NCBI RefSeq assembly: GCF_011440275.1
Contig: NZ_JAAOIV010000010.1
Coordinates: 1 to 64,000, forward strand
Length of the DNA stretch: 64,000 nucleotides
DNA from: Metallococcus carri
GTDB lineage: Bacteria > Actinomycetota > Actinomycetes > Actinomycetales > Dermatophilaceae
Reading direction: 5' to 3'
This document shows, piece after piece, positions 33,043 to 42,539 of the stretch. The notes under the pieces were generated by a model. It was given only the letters and a program-made list of their open reading frames with translations, made no database searches and was not told where the DNA came from. Numbering within the stretch: the first letter of the stretch is position 1; every line of letters starts with the position of its first letter. Made by a program: the position numbers and the translations under genes.

Positions 33043-33951
33043 ATGAGTTCTACGCCGACCACCACTGCCGCTCCGCCGGCGGGGCCGAGCAAAGCAGCAC
33101 TGGCCGAGCAACGCACCGTTGACCGGGAGCGGCGCGCCCGTCGTCGGGCCGCGGCCCAGCGGTACGGCATACGGATCGCGAGCCTCGTGGTCGTGCTGCT
33201 CCTCTGGTGGCTGGTCACCGCAGCCGGCTGGATCAAGCCGCTCTACCTGCCCTCGCCCGGCGCCGTGTGGGACGCCTTCGTGCGCGCGAACTCGATCCAC
33301 CCGGTCTCCGAAGGGTCCTCCCGCCTCGTTGCCGGCGAGCAGGGCTACTACCTGTGGCAGCACCTGCTGGCGAGCCTGCAGCGGATGGCCATCGGGGTCG
33401 GCTGCGCGATCTTGCTCGCGCCGCTGCTCGGCTTCTTGATGGCCACGATCAAGCCGATCGGGCTGATCGTCGAGCCCTACCTGAACTTCCTGCGCGCGCT
33501 GCCGCCGCTGGGTTACATCGGCATCCTGATCGTCTGGTTCGGCATCGGTGACCTGTCGAAGGTCTGGCTGCTCTTCCTCGCCGCCTTCCCGCCGATCACG
33601 ATGGCGACGATCAATGGCGTGCGCTCCGTGCGGGCCGACCGCATCAACGCGGTGAAATCTCTCGGCGGAAACTTCTTGGATGTATGGCGTTACGTCATCC
33701 TCCCCTCGACCGCGCCGGACATCCTCAACGGCATCCGGATCGCCATCGGCTTCGCCTGGACGACGGTGGTTGCCGCCGAGCTCAACGCCGGCAACCCCGG
33801 CATCGGCTACCTCGCCTATATCTCGGGCACCGAACTGCAGACCCCGTTGACCATCGCCTGCATCATCGTCATCGGCATCGCGGCGATCCTGCTCGACCTG
33901 TTGGTCAAGGGCATCGAGAACCTCGTCGTCCCGTGGCGCGGCAAGGCCTGA
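33043..33951 (+). CDS. tauC: ABC transporter permease, TauC/SsuC type
   Basis: 302 residues with about six transmembrane helices after a 40-residue basic cytoplasmic leader. The BPD_transp_1 EAA loop is INAVKSLGGNFLDVWRYVILPSTAPDI. LWWLVTAAGWIKPLYLPSPGAVW is typical of the nitrate/sulfonate/taurine subfamily. Order is permease, binding protein, ATPase. Taurine is inferred from the degradation genes 5-15 kb upstream; other sulfonates are possible. ATG 33043 follows AAAGGA. Confidence 0.88.
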   Translation: MSSTPTTTAAPPAGPSKAALAEQRTVDRERRARRRAAAQRYGIRIASLVVVLLLWWLVTAAGWIKPLYLPSPGAVWDAFVRANSIHPVSEGSSRLVAGEQGYYLWQHLLASLQRMAIGVGCAILLAPLLGFLMATIKPIGLIVEPYLNFLRALPPLGYIGILIVWFGIGDLSKVWLLFLAAFPPITMATINGVRSVRADRINAVKSLGGNFLDVWRYVILPSTAPDILNGIRIAIGFAWTTVVAAELNAGNPGIGYLAYISGTELQTPLTIACIIVIGIAAILLDLLVKGIENLVVPWRGKA

Positions 33952-33982
33952 CCCTTCCCTCCCTCTCTCACTAGGAGCAGAC

Positions 33983-35062
33983 ATGTCGCGTTTCACCTCC
34001 CACGCCGGACTCGGCGCCGCCGCCCTCACCGCGTTCCTGCTCGCCGGGTGCAGCATCAGCCCGGCGACCGTGCCGCAGCAGTCCTCCGGTGGGAGCACCG
34101 GCAGCGGCTCGGCCTGCCCGGTCACCCCGGACGACAAGGTCACCGGCACGATCAAGATCGGTTATCAGGCGATCCCGAATGGCGACCTGGTGGTCAAGGA
34201 CAACAAGTGGCTGGAAAGCTGCCTGCCCAAGGCCACGATCAAGTGGACGCAATATCCCTCGGGTGCTGCCGTCCTGCAGGCCTTCGGGTCCGGCAGCGCC
34301 GACATCTCCCTGATCGGGTCCAGCCCGGCCACCAAGGGCATGTCGGCACCGCTTAACAAGCAGATGAGCATCAAGGTCGTCTGGATCCAGGACGTCATCG
34401 GCAAGGCGGAGTCCCTCGTCGCCAAGAACCCTGCGGTGAAGACGATCAAGGACTTGAAGGGCAAGAAGATCGCCGTGCCCTTCGGCTCGACCTCGCACTA
34501 CAGCCTGCTGCAGGCGCTCGACCAGGCCGGGCTCAACGACAGCGACGTCACGCTGGTCAACCTCGACCCCGACAAGATGCCTGCGGCGTGGTCCGGCAGC
34601 CAGATCGACGCCGCCCGGGTGTGGGACCCCACGCTGACCCAGCTGCTCAAGGGCGGTCACGCGGTGATGTCGTCCGAGGACACCGCCAAGGCGGGCAAAC
34701 CGACATACGACCTGGAAGCGGCGACCACGAGCTTCCTGTCCAAGAACGCGGCGTTCATGAAGGTCTGGGCGGCTTGCCAGGACGCGGCGGTCAAGCAGAT
34801 CAAGAGCGACCCGGGCAAGGCGGCCGACAGTATGGCGGCCGAGCTCGGCATCTCGTCCGCGGACGTGCAGAAGCAATTCTCTGGCTACACCTACCTGCCG
34901 GCGTCGGAGCAGGCGTCCAAGAACTGGCTCGGTGGCAAGCTCGGGCAGGACCTGAACTCCACCGCGGGCTTCCTGCTCAAGCAGGGCGGAATCGACGCGG
35001 TGAGCCCCGCCACCACCTACACCGGCGCGGTCGACGCGGGCCCGGCAGGTGCGGTCAAGTGA
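33983..35062 (+). CDS. tauA: substrate-binding lipoprotein, TauA/SsuA type
   Basis: 359 residues. A lipoprotein signal ends in LLAG-C23, so the mature protein is anchored outside the membrane. The NMT1/SsuA fold follows: GTIKIGYQAIPNGDLVVKD, SADISLIGSSPATKGM, KGKKIAVPFGSTSHYSLLQ and DAARVWDPTLTQLL. It probably captures taurine or another sulfonate for the adjacent permease. ATG 33983 is preceded by TAGGAG. Confidence 0.9.
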   Translation: MSRFTSHAGLGAAALTAFLLAGCSISPATVPQQSSGGSTGSGSACPVTPDDKVTGTIKIGYQAIPNGDLVVKDNKWLESCLPKATIKWTQYPSGAAVLQAFGSGSADISLIGSSPATKGMSAPLNKQMSIKVVWIQDVIGKAESLVAKNPAVKTIKDLKGKKIAVPFGSTSHYSLLQALDQAGLNDSDVTLVNLDPDKMPAAWSGSQIDAARVWDPTLTQLLKGGHAVMSSEDTAKAGKPTYDLEAATTSFLSKNAAFMKVWAACQDAAVKQIKSDPGKAADSMAAELGISSADVQKQFSGYTYLPASEQASKNWLGGKLGQDLNSTAGFLLKQGGIDAVSPATTYTGAVDAGPAGAVK

Positions 35063-35868
35063 GCGCCGCGGCCGCCGAGACCAGCCAGCATGACCGGCGG
35101 GTGGTGATCGAGGACGTCACGCACCAGTACGCCACCAAGGGTCAGCGGGTGACGGCCCTCGAGGACATCAACCTGACCATCGAGCCGGGCGAATTCGTCT
35201 GTCTCGCAGGGCCTTCCGGGTGTGGCAAGACGACACTGCTGCAACTGATCGCCGGCTTCTTACGGCCGTCGGACGGCCGCATCACCCTCGGCGGCCAGGA
35301 GGTGCGCGGGCCGAGTGCGGAGCGCGGTGTGGTCTTCCAGCAGCCGAACCTCTATCCGTGGATGACGGTCCGCAAAAACGTCGAGCTCGGGCCGAAGCTG
35401 CGCCGGGTGGCCAAGGCCGAACGCGAGGCGCAGGCCAAGACCTATCTCGACATGGTCGGTCTCGGTGACTTCCTCGACCGGCGTCCGTATGAATTGAGCG
35501 GCGGCATGCAGCAGCGCGCCCAGATCGCGCGGGTGCTGACGAACGACCCCGACATCATCTTGATGGACGAGCCGTTCGGCGCGCTCGACGCGCTCACCCG
35601 CGAGCGGCTGCAGGCCGAGCTGCTGACGATCTGGCGCAACACCGGCAAGACGATCTTCTTCATCACCCACAGCGTCGAGGAGGCGATCTTCCTCGGCAGT
35701 CGGGTGTTGGTGATGAGCGCGCGGCCGGGGCATGTGGTCTACGACAAGCCGGTCGACTTCCTGTCCACGATGGATGCGGATATGCCCGTCGGGCAGATGC
35801 GCAGCCTGCCGGCCTTCGTGCGGATGCGCGATGAGGTTAGCAACGAGATTCACGCCTCCGGCGGATAA
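35059..35868 (+). CDS. tauB: ABC transporter ATP-binding protein, TauB/SsuB type
   Basis: 269 residues. Walker A GPSGCGKTT, Q-loop VVFQQPNLYPWMT, signature LSGGMQQR, Walker B IILMDEPFGALD and H-loop FITHSVEEA are all intact. GTG 35059 overlaps the tauA stop (GTGA), so the two are coupled. It energises the importer. Confidence 0.92.
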   Translation: MSAAAAETSQHDRRVVIEDVTHQYATKGQRVTALEDINLTIEPGEFVCLAGPSGCGKTTLLQLIAGFLRPSDGRITLGGQEVRGPSAERGVVFQQPNLYPWMTVRKNVELGPKLRRVAKAEREAQAKTYLDMVGLGDFLDRRPYELSGGMQQRAQIARVLTNDPDIILMDEPFGALDALTRERLQAELLTIWRNTGKTIFFITHSVEEAIFLGSRVLVMSARPGHVVYDKPVDFLSTMDADMPVGQMRSLPAFVRMRDEVSNEIHASGG

Positions 35869-35905
35869 GCAGCTGAGCTGGACTGGTCCAGCGCGCAGAG
35901 GCGGA

Positions 35906-35980
35906 ATGCGCACCGACCCCTATCGACGCCTCGGCACGCTGCAGCACCTGCTCGCCGCGCGGGACGCCGCAGCCGAGTAG
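35906..35980 (+). CDS. possible 24-residue small protein upstream of dcd
   Basis: ATG 35906 with GAGG about 5 nt upstream opens a 24-codon frame, starting MRTDPYRRLG, that ends at 35980. The stop overlaps the dcd -10 box. It could also be a chance frame in the 121-bp gap. I do not recognise it. Confidence 0.25.
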   Translation: MRTDPYRRLGTLQHLLAARDAAAE

Positions 35981-35983
35981 GTT
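35978..35983 (+). promoter_or_regulatory. -10 box of a leaderless promoter (dcd)
   Basis: TAGGTT followed by 6 nt and GTG 35990. Confidence 0.5.
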
Positions 35984-35989
35984 GGCCCC

Positions 35990-36565
35990 GTGCTGCTCTC
36001 CGACCGCGACATCCTGGCGCAGATCGACGCCGGCCGGGTCCGGCTGGATCCGTGGGAACCGTCGATGATCCAGCCGTCCAGCATCGACATCCGGCTGGAC
36101 CGCTTCTTCCGCCTGTTCGACAACCACAAATACCCCTATATCGACCCGGCCGAGGATCAGGAGGAGCTGACCCGCCTGGTCGAGGTGGCCGCGGACGAGC
36201 CCTTCGTGCTGCATCCGGGGGAGTTCGTGCTCGGCTCGACCTACGAGCAGGTGACCCTGCCGGACGACGTGGCGGCGCGGGTCGAGGGCAAGTCGAGCCT
36301 CGGCCGACTCGGGCTGCTCACCCATGCGACCGCGGGCTTCGTCGACCCGGGCTTCAGTGGCCATGTGACCCTCGAGCTGTCCAATGTGGCGACCCTGCCG
36401 ATCAAGCTGTGGCCGGGCATGAAGATCGGCCAGCTGTGCTTCTTCCAGCTGTCCAGCCCGTCGGAAAACCCTTACGGCAGTGCGAAATACGGCTCGCACT
36501 ACCAGGGCCAGCGCGGACCGACCGCGAGCCGGTCCTTCAAGAATTTCCATCGCTCGGACGTCTAG
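35990..36565 (+). CDS. dcd: dCTP deaminase (probably dUMP-forming)
   Basis: 191 residues, the usual size. [41 protein letters not shown] with the catalytic Glu, and [10 protein letters not shown] are present. It makes dUTP, or directly dUMP in the bifunctional actinobacterial type, for thymidylate synthesis. GTG 35990 is supported by the leaderless signal. The downstream hydrolase ATG follows its TAG stop with no gap. Confidence 0.95.
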   Translation: MLLSDRDILAQIDAGRVRLDPWEPSMIQPSSIDIRLDRFFRLFDNHKYPYIDPAEDQEELTRLVEVAADEPFVLHPGEFVLGSTYEQVTLPDDVAARVEGKSSLGRLGLLTHATAGFVDPGFSGHVTLELSNVATLPIKLWPGMKIGQLCFFQLSSPSENPYGSAKYGSHYQGQRGPTASRSFKNFHRSDV

Positions 36566-37213
36566 ATGGGGCGGTTGGAGGTCGGTCCCGGCATCGGGGC
36601 CGCCCGGCCGCGGCTGGTCTTTCCCAACGTTCGCTCGCCGCGCGCGATCGTGCTCATGCTGCACGGCGGCGAAGTCCAGGGTCTGGAGCCCGCCCGCGAC
36701 TGGGAACCCGCTCAGGCACTGCTGCGCCCGCTCGGCCGGCAGATCCATCGCGATGCACCCGACATCGGCGTCGTGCGCCTCGCCAACGCCGTGCGCGGCT
36801 GGAACGAACCGATCCGCTCGCCGGTCGCCGACGCGCACTGGGCGCTGATGCGCATCCGGCAGCAGTTCCCCGGCCGGCCGATCGGCCTGGTGGGCCACTC
36901 GATGGGCGGCCGCACCGCCTTCGAGTTGGTCGCTCGGCCGGAGGTGTCCGCGCTCGTCGCCCTCGCGCCGTGGCTCGCCGACGGGTATGACGAGCACCGC
37001 TTCCTCAGCACCCCGACGCTGGTGGTGCACGGCCGACAAGACCTGTCGACCAACGCCCGCGCCTCACGCGATCTGGTGCGCCGGATCAACACCGCAGGCG
37101 GCGAAGCGCACTACGAATCGGTCATCGGCAGCCACATGCTCTTATGGCGCGCGTCACTGTGGCGGCATACGGTCTCGGACTTCCTTGCTGAGCACCTGCT
37201 GTCAGCTTTCTAG
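36566..37213 (+). CDS. alpha/beta hydrolase (dienelactone hydrolase-like)
   Basis: 215 residues. The nucleophile S112 is in GHSMGG, with the acid in VHGRQDLST and the His in GSHML near the end. A small cytosolic serine hydrolase; substrate unknown. The ATG directly abuts the dcd stop, so it is probably co-expressed with dcd without an obvious functional link. Confidence 0.82.
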   Translation: MGRLEVGPGIGAARPRLVFPNVRSPRAIVLMLHGGEVQGLEPARDWEPAQALLRPLGRQIHRDAPDIGVVRLANAVRGWNEPIRSPVADAHWALMRIRQQFPGRPIGLVGHSMGGRTAFELVARPEVSALVALAPWLADGYDEHRFLSTPTLVVHGRQDLSTNARASRDLVRRINTAGGEAHYESVIGSHMLLWRASLWRHTVSDFLAEHLLSAF

Positions 37214-37256
37214 GTAAAGCCCGGCGCATCGCACCGATCGTGTCGGTCAGCGCTGT

Positions 37257-37262
37257 TAGGTT
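37257..37262 (+). promoter_or_regulatory. -10 box of a leaderless promoter (osmolyte importer)
   Basis: TAGGTT followed by 6 nt and ATG 37269, the same hexamer and spacing as at dcd. Confidence 0.5.
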
Positions 37263-37268
37263 TGCCGA

Positions 37269-38405
37269 ATGATCCGCTTCGAGGGCGTGACCAAGAAGTA
37301 TGACGACTCCATTGCGGTGGACCATCTCGATCTGGAGTTCCCCGACGGCGCCATCACCTGCCTCGTCGGACCGTCCGGGTGTGGCAAGACAACCTCGCTG
37401 CGGATGATCAACCGGATGATCGAGCTCACCAGTGGGCGGGTCACCATCGACGGCCGCGACATCCGCGACCAGCCGGCGGCGAAATTGCGCCGGGGCATCG
37501 GCTATGTGATCCAGCATGCCGGTCTGTTCCCGCATCGCACGGTGGTCGACAATGTCGCCACCGTGCCGCTGCTCAACGGCTGGGACAAGCGCAAGGCCCG
37601 GGCGCGCGCCCACGAGGTGCTCGAACTCGTCGGTCTGCCCGGCAATTTCGCCAGTCGTTATCCCGCCCAACTGTCCGGTGGTCAGCAGCAGCGCGTCGGT
37701 GTCGCCCGGGCGCTGGCAGCCGATCCGCCGATCATGCTGATGGACGAGCCGTTCAGCGCCGTCGACCCAGTGGTGCGCGAGCAATTGCAGGACGAATTCC
37801 TCAAGCTGCAAGGGGAGCTGGGCAAGACCATCGTTTTCGTCACCCACGACATCGACGAGGCGATCAAACTCGGCGACCAGGTCGCGGTGATGCGGGTCGG
37901 CGGTCGCCTCGCTCAAGTCGCGCAGCCCGCCGCCCTGCTCGCTGATCCAGCCGACGATTTCGTGGCCGACTTCGTGGGGCGCGATCGCGGTTATCGCGCG
38001 CTGTCCTTCGCCGACACGCCCTCGTTGCCGCTCGCCTCCGAGCCGACCATCGAGCTCGGCGCAAGTGTCGACCAGGCCCGCGCCGCCACCTCCGATCGGT
38101 GGCTGCTCGTCGTGCAGGACGGCCGGCCGCAGGGCTGGGTCGAGCCCGCGCGCCTCACCGGCCCGATCGAGGCCGACAGCCTGCACCGCGGTGGCACGGT
38201 GGCCCGCGTCGACGGTCCGCTGCGCGCCAGCCTCGACGCCGCGCTGTCCTCGCCGGCGCGCCGCGGGGTGCTCGTCGACCACGAGGGCCGGCTGGTCGGC
38301 ACGGTGCGCGCGCACGAGGTGCTCACCGCCATCGAGCAAACCGACCGGCCGCGGTCTGACGACGAGGCGAGCGGCGGCATACGGCTGGGCAAGGAGCGCG
38401 GGTGA
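37269..38405 (+). CDS. opuCA: glycine betaine/carnitine/choline ABC transporter ATPase
   Basis: 378 residues. Walker A GPSGCGKTTSLRMINRM, Q-loop YVIQHAGLFPHRTV, signature LSGGQQQR, Walker B IMLMDEPFSAVDP and H-loop VTHDIDEAIKLGD are intact and of ProV/OpuCA type. A C-terminal CBS-like region (about 270-365) may sense ionic strength, as in OpuA/OpuC. It is first of four genes. Confidence 0.92.
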   Translation: MIRFEGVTKKYDDSIAVDHLDLEFPDGAITCLVGPSGCGKTTSLRMINRMIELTSGRVTIDGRDIRDQPAAKLRRGIGYVIQHAGLFPHRTVVDNVATVPLLNGWDKRKARARAHEVLELVGLPGNFASRYPAQLSGGQQQRVGVARALAADPPIMLMDEPFSAVDPVVREQLQDEFLKLQGELGKTIVFVTHDIDEAIKLGDQVAVMRVGGRLAQVAQPAALLADPADDFVADFVGRDRGYRALSFADTPSLPLASEPTIELGASVDQARAATSDRWLLVVQDGRPQGWVEPARLTGPIEADSLHRGGTVARVDGPLRASLDAALSSPARRGVLVDHEGRLVGTVRAHEVLTAIEQTDRPRSDDEASGGIRLGKERG

Positions 38406-39043
38406 ATTACGCGCTCAATCACTTCCCCGAAATCTTGCAGCGGGCCGGGCAGCATGCCTGGCTGGCCGGGGTGCCGCTGGTGCTCGGGCTGCTTATCGCG
38501 GTGCCGGTCGGCTGGCTGGCTCGCCGGTTCCCGAAGGCCTCGCCCTGGCTGGTCGGGGGCTCGGGATTGCTCTACACCATCCCATCCCTCGCGCTGTTCA
38601 TCCTCATGCCGCTGATCCTCGGCACCCGCATCCTGGACCCGCTCAACGTCATTGTGGCGATGACGATCTACACCCTCGCGCTGCTCGTGCGCACCGTCGT
38701 CGACGGGCTGTCCGCCGTGCCGCGTGACACCGTCGCCGCCGCGACCGCGATGGGCTATTCGCCGGTCCGCCGGTTCCTCGCGGTGGACCTGCCGCTCGCC
38801 GTGCCGGTGATCGCCGCGGGGCTGCGGGTCGCCGCGGTGAGCAATGTCGCGATCGTCAGCGTCGCCTCGCTGCTCGGCATACCCAATCTCGGTTTCTTCC
38901 TCACCGACGGCTACCAGAACTACGACAACGGCGAGATCTGGACCGGCATCGTGAGCTGCCTGATCCTCGCGCTGGTCTTCGACCTGCTGATCCAGCTGGC
39001 CGAACGCCTGCTCACGCCGTGGCAGCGGGTGGTGCACGGATGA
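38402..39043 (+). CDS. opuCB: osmoprotectant ABC transporter permease 1
   Basis: 213 residues with about five or six transmembrane helices; the EAA-type loop is AAATAMGYSPVRRFLAVDLPLAVPVI. GSGLLYTIPSLALFI is a hallmark of OpuCB/OpuCD permeases. The GTG start overlaps the ATPase stop (GTGA). Confidence 0.92.
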   Translation: MNYALNHFPEILQRAGQHAWLAGVPLVLGLLIAVPVGWLARRFPKASPWLVGGSGLLYTIPSLALFILMPLILGTRILDPLNVIVAMTIYTLALLVRTVVDGLSAVPRDTVAAATAMGYSPVRRFLAVDLPLAVPVIAAGLRVAAVSNVAIVSVASLLGIPNLGFFLTDGYQNYDNGEIWTGIVSCLILALVFDLLIQLAERLLTPWQRVVHG

Positions 39044-39777
39044 TCACCTCGATCTGGACCTGGCTGACCGCACCCGCCCAGTGGTCGGGGGCCGGCGGCA
39101 TACCGACCCGGCTGTGGGAGCACATCTGGGCCTGCCTGCTCGTGCTCGTCATCGCCGCCGCCATCGCCTGGCCGCTCGGGGCGTGGATCGCGCACGCCGG
39201 CCGCGGCCGCTGGCTGATCAGCGTCGCCAACGCGGCCCGCGCCGTGCCGAGCCTCGGTCTGCTCTTCGCGGTCGCGATGTGGATGTCGGGCATGTTCAGC
39301 GGCAGCACCCTCGCCTTCACGATCCCGCCGACCATCGTGCTGGTCATCCTCGCGATCCCCCCGCTGCTCGCCGGGGCGTATGCCGGGGTCCACGAGGTCG
39401 ACCCGGCCGTGCGCGACGCCGCCCGCGGGATGGGGATGACCGGTGGCGAGGTGTTGCGCAAGGTCGAACTGCCGATCGCCCTGCCGCTGATCCTGTCGGG
39501 TCTGCGCAGCGCTTCCCTGCAGGTCATCGCCACCTGGACGATCGCCGCGGTGCTGAGCGTGGGAGGTCTTGGCCGCTACCTGATCGACGGGCTGGCCAGC
39601 GCCGACTACGCCCAGATGGCCGGCGGCGCCGTGCTCGTCGCGGTGCTGGCCCTGCTCGTCGACGGAATGCTCGCGCTGCTGCAACGCTTGGTCGTGTCAC
39701 CAGGGCTGACCGGCCGTCGGCGCAGACGCGCGCGCACCGGCATACCGCGGGCGACCGCATCACGACCGACCGCTTGA
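39040..39777 (+). CDS. opuCD: osmoprotectant ABC transporter permease 2
   Basis: 245 residues, paralogous to the preceding permease: NAARAVPSLGLLFAVAM and DAARGMGMTGGEVLRKVELPIALPLI. An Arg-rich 30-residue tail is cytoplasmic. The ATG overlaps the previous stop (ATGA). Confidence 0.92.
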   Translation: MITSIWTWLTAPAQWSGAGGIPTRLWEHIWACLLVLVIAAAIAWPLGAWIAHAGRGRWLISVANAARAVPSLGLLFAVAMWMSGMFSGSTLAFTIPPTIVLVILAIPPLLAGAYAGVHEVDPAVRDAARGMGMTGGEVLRKVELPIALPLILSGLRSASLQVIATWTIAAVLSVGGLGRYLIDGLASADYAQMAGGAVLVAVLALLVDGMLALLQRLVVSPGLTGRRRRRARTGIPRATASRPTA

Positions 39778-39809
39778 CCACTCGCACATCCACCAGGACA
39801 GGAACCGAC

Positions 39810-40727
39810 ATGAAGCGCATGATCTGCCTCTCCCTCACCGCTGCGACCGCGCTCGGCCTCACGGCGTGCGGCGGCGGCAGCAACCCGATGAGCAGCGGCT
39901 CCGGCGGCGGAGGCAACTCCAGCGCCGCGGCCGGCACCCTCAAGGTGGGCGCCGCCGACTTCCCCGAGTCCCAGCTGCTCGCCGCGATCTACGCGGGCGC
40001 GCTCAACGCCAAGGGCGTCAAGGCGAGCACCGGCGACCCGATCGGCGCCCGCGAGGTCTACCTCAAGGCGCTGAACGACGGCTCGGTCGACGTGGTCCCC
40101 GAATACGCCTACTCGCTGCTCACCTTCTACGACAAGAGCGCCACCCAGAAGGACGCGCAGTCGGTCGCGACTGCGCTCAAGGCCAAGCTGCCGGCGAAGC
40201 TGCAGATCCTCAACCCGGCGCAGGCGCAGGACGCCAACTCGGTCGCGGTCACCAAGGAGACCGCCACCAAATGGAACCTCAAGACGATCGCCGACCTGGC
40301 CAAGCAGAGCGACAAGGTCATCTTCGGCGCGCCGCCGGAGTTCCAGAAGCGTGAGCAGGGGCTGCCGGGTCTGAAGTCGGCCTACAACCTGGCGCCCAAG
40401 ACCTTCCGCCCGCTGAAGGGCAACGCGCTGGTGCAGGCGCTGAAGAACGGCCAGGTCAACGCCGCCAATATCTTCACCACCGACCCGTCGATCAAGAGCG
40501 ACGGCTTCGTGGTGCTGGAGGACCCTAAGCATGTCTTCGGCTCGGACAATGTGGTGCCGCTGATCACCAAGGCCAAGGCCACCCCGCAGGTGCAGCAGGT
40601 GCTCAACTCGGTGCAGGGCAAGCTCACCACCGACAACCTGGCCGAGATGGTCAAGCAGGTCGTCGTCGACAAGAAGGACGCCGGCCAGGTGGCCACGACC
40701 TTCCTGAAGGACAACGGCCTGGCCTGA
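39810..40727 (+). CDS. opuCC: osmoprotectant-binding lipoprotein
   Basis: 305 residues. The signal ends in GLTA-C20, then a Gly/Ser-rich tether, then the OpuAC-like fold (LKVGAADFPESQLLAAIYAGAL, VDVVPEYAYSLLTFYD, VNAANIFTTDPSI). It binds glycine betaine, choline or carnitine outside the cell. AGGA precedes ATG 39810. Last gene of the operon, followed by a strong hairpin. Confidence 0.92.
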   Translation: MKRMICLSLTAATALGLTACGGGSNPMSSGSGGGGNSSAAAGTLKVGAADFPESQLLAAIYAGALNAKGVKASTGDPIGAREVYLKALNDGSVDVVPEYAYSLLTFYDKSATQKDAQSVATALKAKLPAKLQILNPAQAQDANSVAVTKETATKWNLKTIADLAKQSDKVIFGAPPEFQKREQGLPGLKSAYNLAPKTFRPLKGNALVQALKNGQVNAANIFTTDPSIKSDGFVVLEDPKHVFGSDNVVPLITKAKATPQVQQVLNSVQGKLTTDNLAEMVKQVVVDKKDAGQVATTFLKDNGLA

Positions 40728-40752
40728 CCCCTGACAAATCTCATTCCCCTCC

Positions 40753-40785
40753 GGAGCCCGTCACGCCTAAGGTGTGACGGGCTCC
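40753..40785 (+). terminator. hairpin ending the osmolyte importer operon
   Basis: GGAGCCCGTCAC (40753-40764) pairs with GTGACGGGCTCC (40774-40785); no long T-tract follows. Confidence 0.8.
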
Positions 40786-40811
40786 AAGGCTCGGGACGGG
40801 GAGGTCGATAG

Positions 40812-42539
40812 GTGCTGCAAGGACTGGTGCTGCGGCGATTACGCCGCTATCCACGGTTGGTCACGGGAGTGCTGGTCCTGCAGTTGGTCAGCGTCGCAGC
40901 GTCGCTGAGCCTGCCGAGCCTCAACGCCGACATCATTGATCGCGGGATTGCCACGGGCGACACGGCATACATCTGGCGCGTCGGCGGCCTGATGCTGGCG
41001 ATCACCGTGCTGCAGGTGTGTGGCTCGATCGGTGCGGCCTGGTGTGGTGCCCAGGTGGCGATGGGGTTCGGGCGGGACGTGCGCGGCGAACTCTTCGCGA
41101 AGGTCGGCAGCTTCTCCGCCCGGGAGATGAACACGCTCGGCGCCCCGTCGCTCATCACCCGCACCACCAACGACGTGCAGCAGGTGCAGCAGATCGTGCT
41201 GATGGGCGCGACCCTGATGGTGGCGGCGCCGTTCATGATGATCGGTGGTGTCGCGATGGCACTCACCGAGAGCGTGCGCCTGTCCTGGCTCATCCTCGCT
41301 GCGGTGGGCGTCCTGGCCGTCGCGGTCGCGCTGATCGTGCGCAAGATGGTGCCGGGCTTCCGGCAGATGCAAGCGCGGCTGGACGTGGTCAACCGGGTCA
41401 TGCGCGAGCACCTGAGCGGAGTGCGCGTCATCCGGGCGTTCGTGCGCGAGGAGCGCGAGCAACAGCGGTTCGCCGACGCGAATGCCGATCTCACCGCGGC
41501 CGCGCTCTACACCGGCCGGCTGATGACCTCGCTGTTTCCGGTCGTGATGACCGTGATGAATGTGTCGACCGTGGCCGTGTGGTGGTTCGGCGGCCACCTC
41601 GCGCAGGACGGCACCATGCAGATCGGCTCGGTGACGGCCTATATGACCTATCTGGTGCAGATCCTGATGTCGGTGATGATGGCGACCTTCATGGTGATGA
41701 TGCTGCCCCGGGCGACGGTGTCGGCCGAGCGCATCACCGAGGTGCTGCAGACCGCACCGTCGGTCACCGCGTCGGCCAACGCCGTGCGCCCGGCCGCGCT
41801 CACCGGGGTCGTCGACTTCGACCAGGTGTCGATGACCTATCCGGGAGCGGATCTGCCTGTGCTGCAAGATGTTTCACTGCATGCCGAGCCCGGCCAGACG
41901 ATCGCGATCATCGGCTCGACCGGGTCGGGCAAGTCCACTCTGGTCTCGCTCGTCGCTCGTCTTTTCGACGCGACCGCCGGGCAGGTGCTCATCGACGGCG
42001 TGGACGTGCGCCACCTCGACCCCGAAGTGCTGTGGGGTCACATCGGCATCGTGCCGCAGCGCTCCTATCTGTTCACCGGGACCATCGCGTCCAACCTGCG
42101 CTATGGCAATCCGGACGCGAATGACGCCGACCTGTGGGCAGCGCTCGAGATTGCCCAGGCTCGCGATTTCGTCTCCGAGCTCGACGGTGGCTTGGAGGCG
42201 CCGGTCAGTCAGGGCGGCTCGAACTTCTCCGGCGGTCAGCGCCAGCGGTTGTGCATCGCTCGAGCGCTGGTGTCGCGCGCGTCGATCTACCTGTTCGACG
42301 ACAGCTTCTCCGCTCTCGACCTCGCGACCGACCAGCGGCTGCGTGCGGCGCTGCGGCCATGGACCAGCAGGTCCACGGTTTTCCTTGTGGCACAACGCGT
42401 TTCGACGATCATGGTCGCCGACGAGATTCTGGTCCTGGACGACGGCCGGGTGGTGGGACGAGGGCGGCATACCGACTTGTTGGTGACCTGCCCGGAGTAT
42501 GCCGAGATCGTCGACTCCCAGCTCGGAGCGTCCGTATGA
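40812..42539 (+). CDS. heterodimeric ABC exporter, subunit with degenerate ATPase residues
   Basis: 575 residues: six-helix exporter domain (about 1-310) then an ATPase domain. Walker A GSTGSGKST and signature FSGGQRQR are normal, but Walker B is LFDD-S with Asp at 497 in place of the catalytic Glu, and the H-loop His is Gln (Q528, in VAQRVSTI). That is the degenerate-site pattern of TM287/LmrC-type subunits. The partner at 42648 supplies the catalytic Glu and His. Substrate probably drugs or lipids (family knowledge). GTG 40812 has GGGGAGG upstream. Confidence 0.92.
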   Translation: MLQGLVLRRLRRYPRLVTGVLVLQLVSVAASLSLPSLNADIIDRGIATGDTAYIWRVGGLMLAITVLQVCGSIGAAWCGAQVAMGFGRDVRGELFAKVGSFSAREMNTLGAPSLITRTTNDVQQVQQIVLMGATLMVAAPFMMIGGVAMALTESVRLSWLILAAVGVLAVAVALIVRKMVPGFRQMQARLDVVNRVMREHLSGVRVIRAFVREEREQQRFADANADLTAAALYTGRLMTSLFPVVMTVMNVSTVAVWWFGGHLAQDGTMQIGSVTAYMTYLVQILMSVMMATFMVMMLPRATVSAERITEVLQTAPSVTASANAVRPAALTGVVDFDQVSMTYPGADLPVLQDVSLHAEPGQTIAIIGSTGSGKSTLVSLVARLFDATAGQVLIDGVDVRHLDPEVLWGHIGIVPQRSYLFTGTIASNLRYGNPDANDADLWAALEIAQARDFVSELDGGLEAPVSQGGSNFSGGQRQRLCIARALVSRASIYLFDDSFSALDLATDQRLRAALRPWTSRSTVFLVAQRVSTIMVADEILVLDDGRVVGRGRHTDLLVTCPEYAEIVDSQLGASV

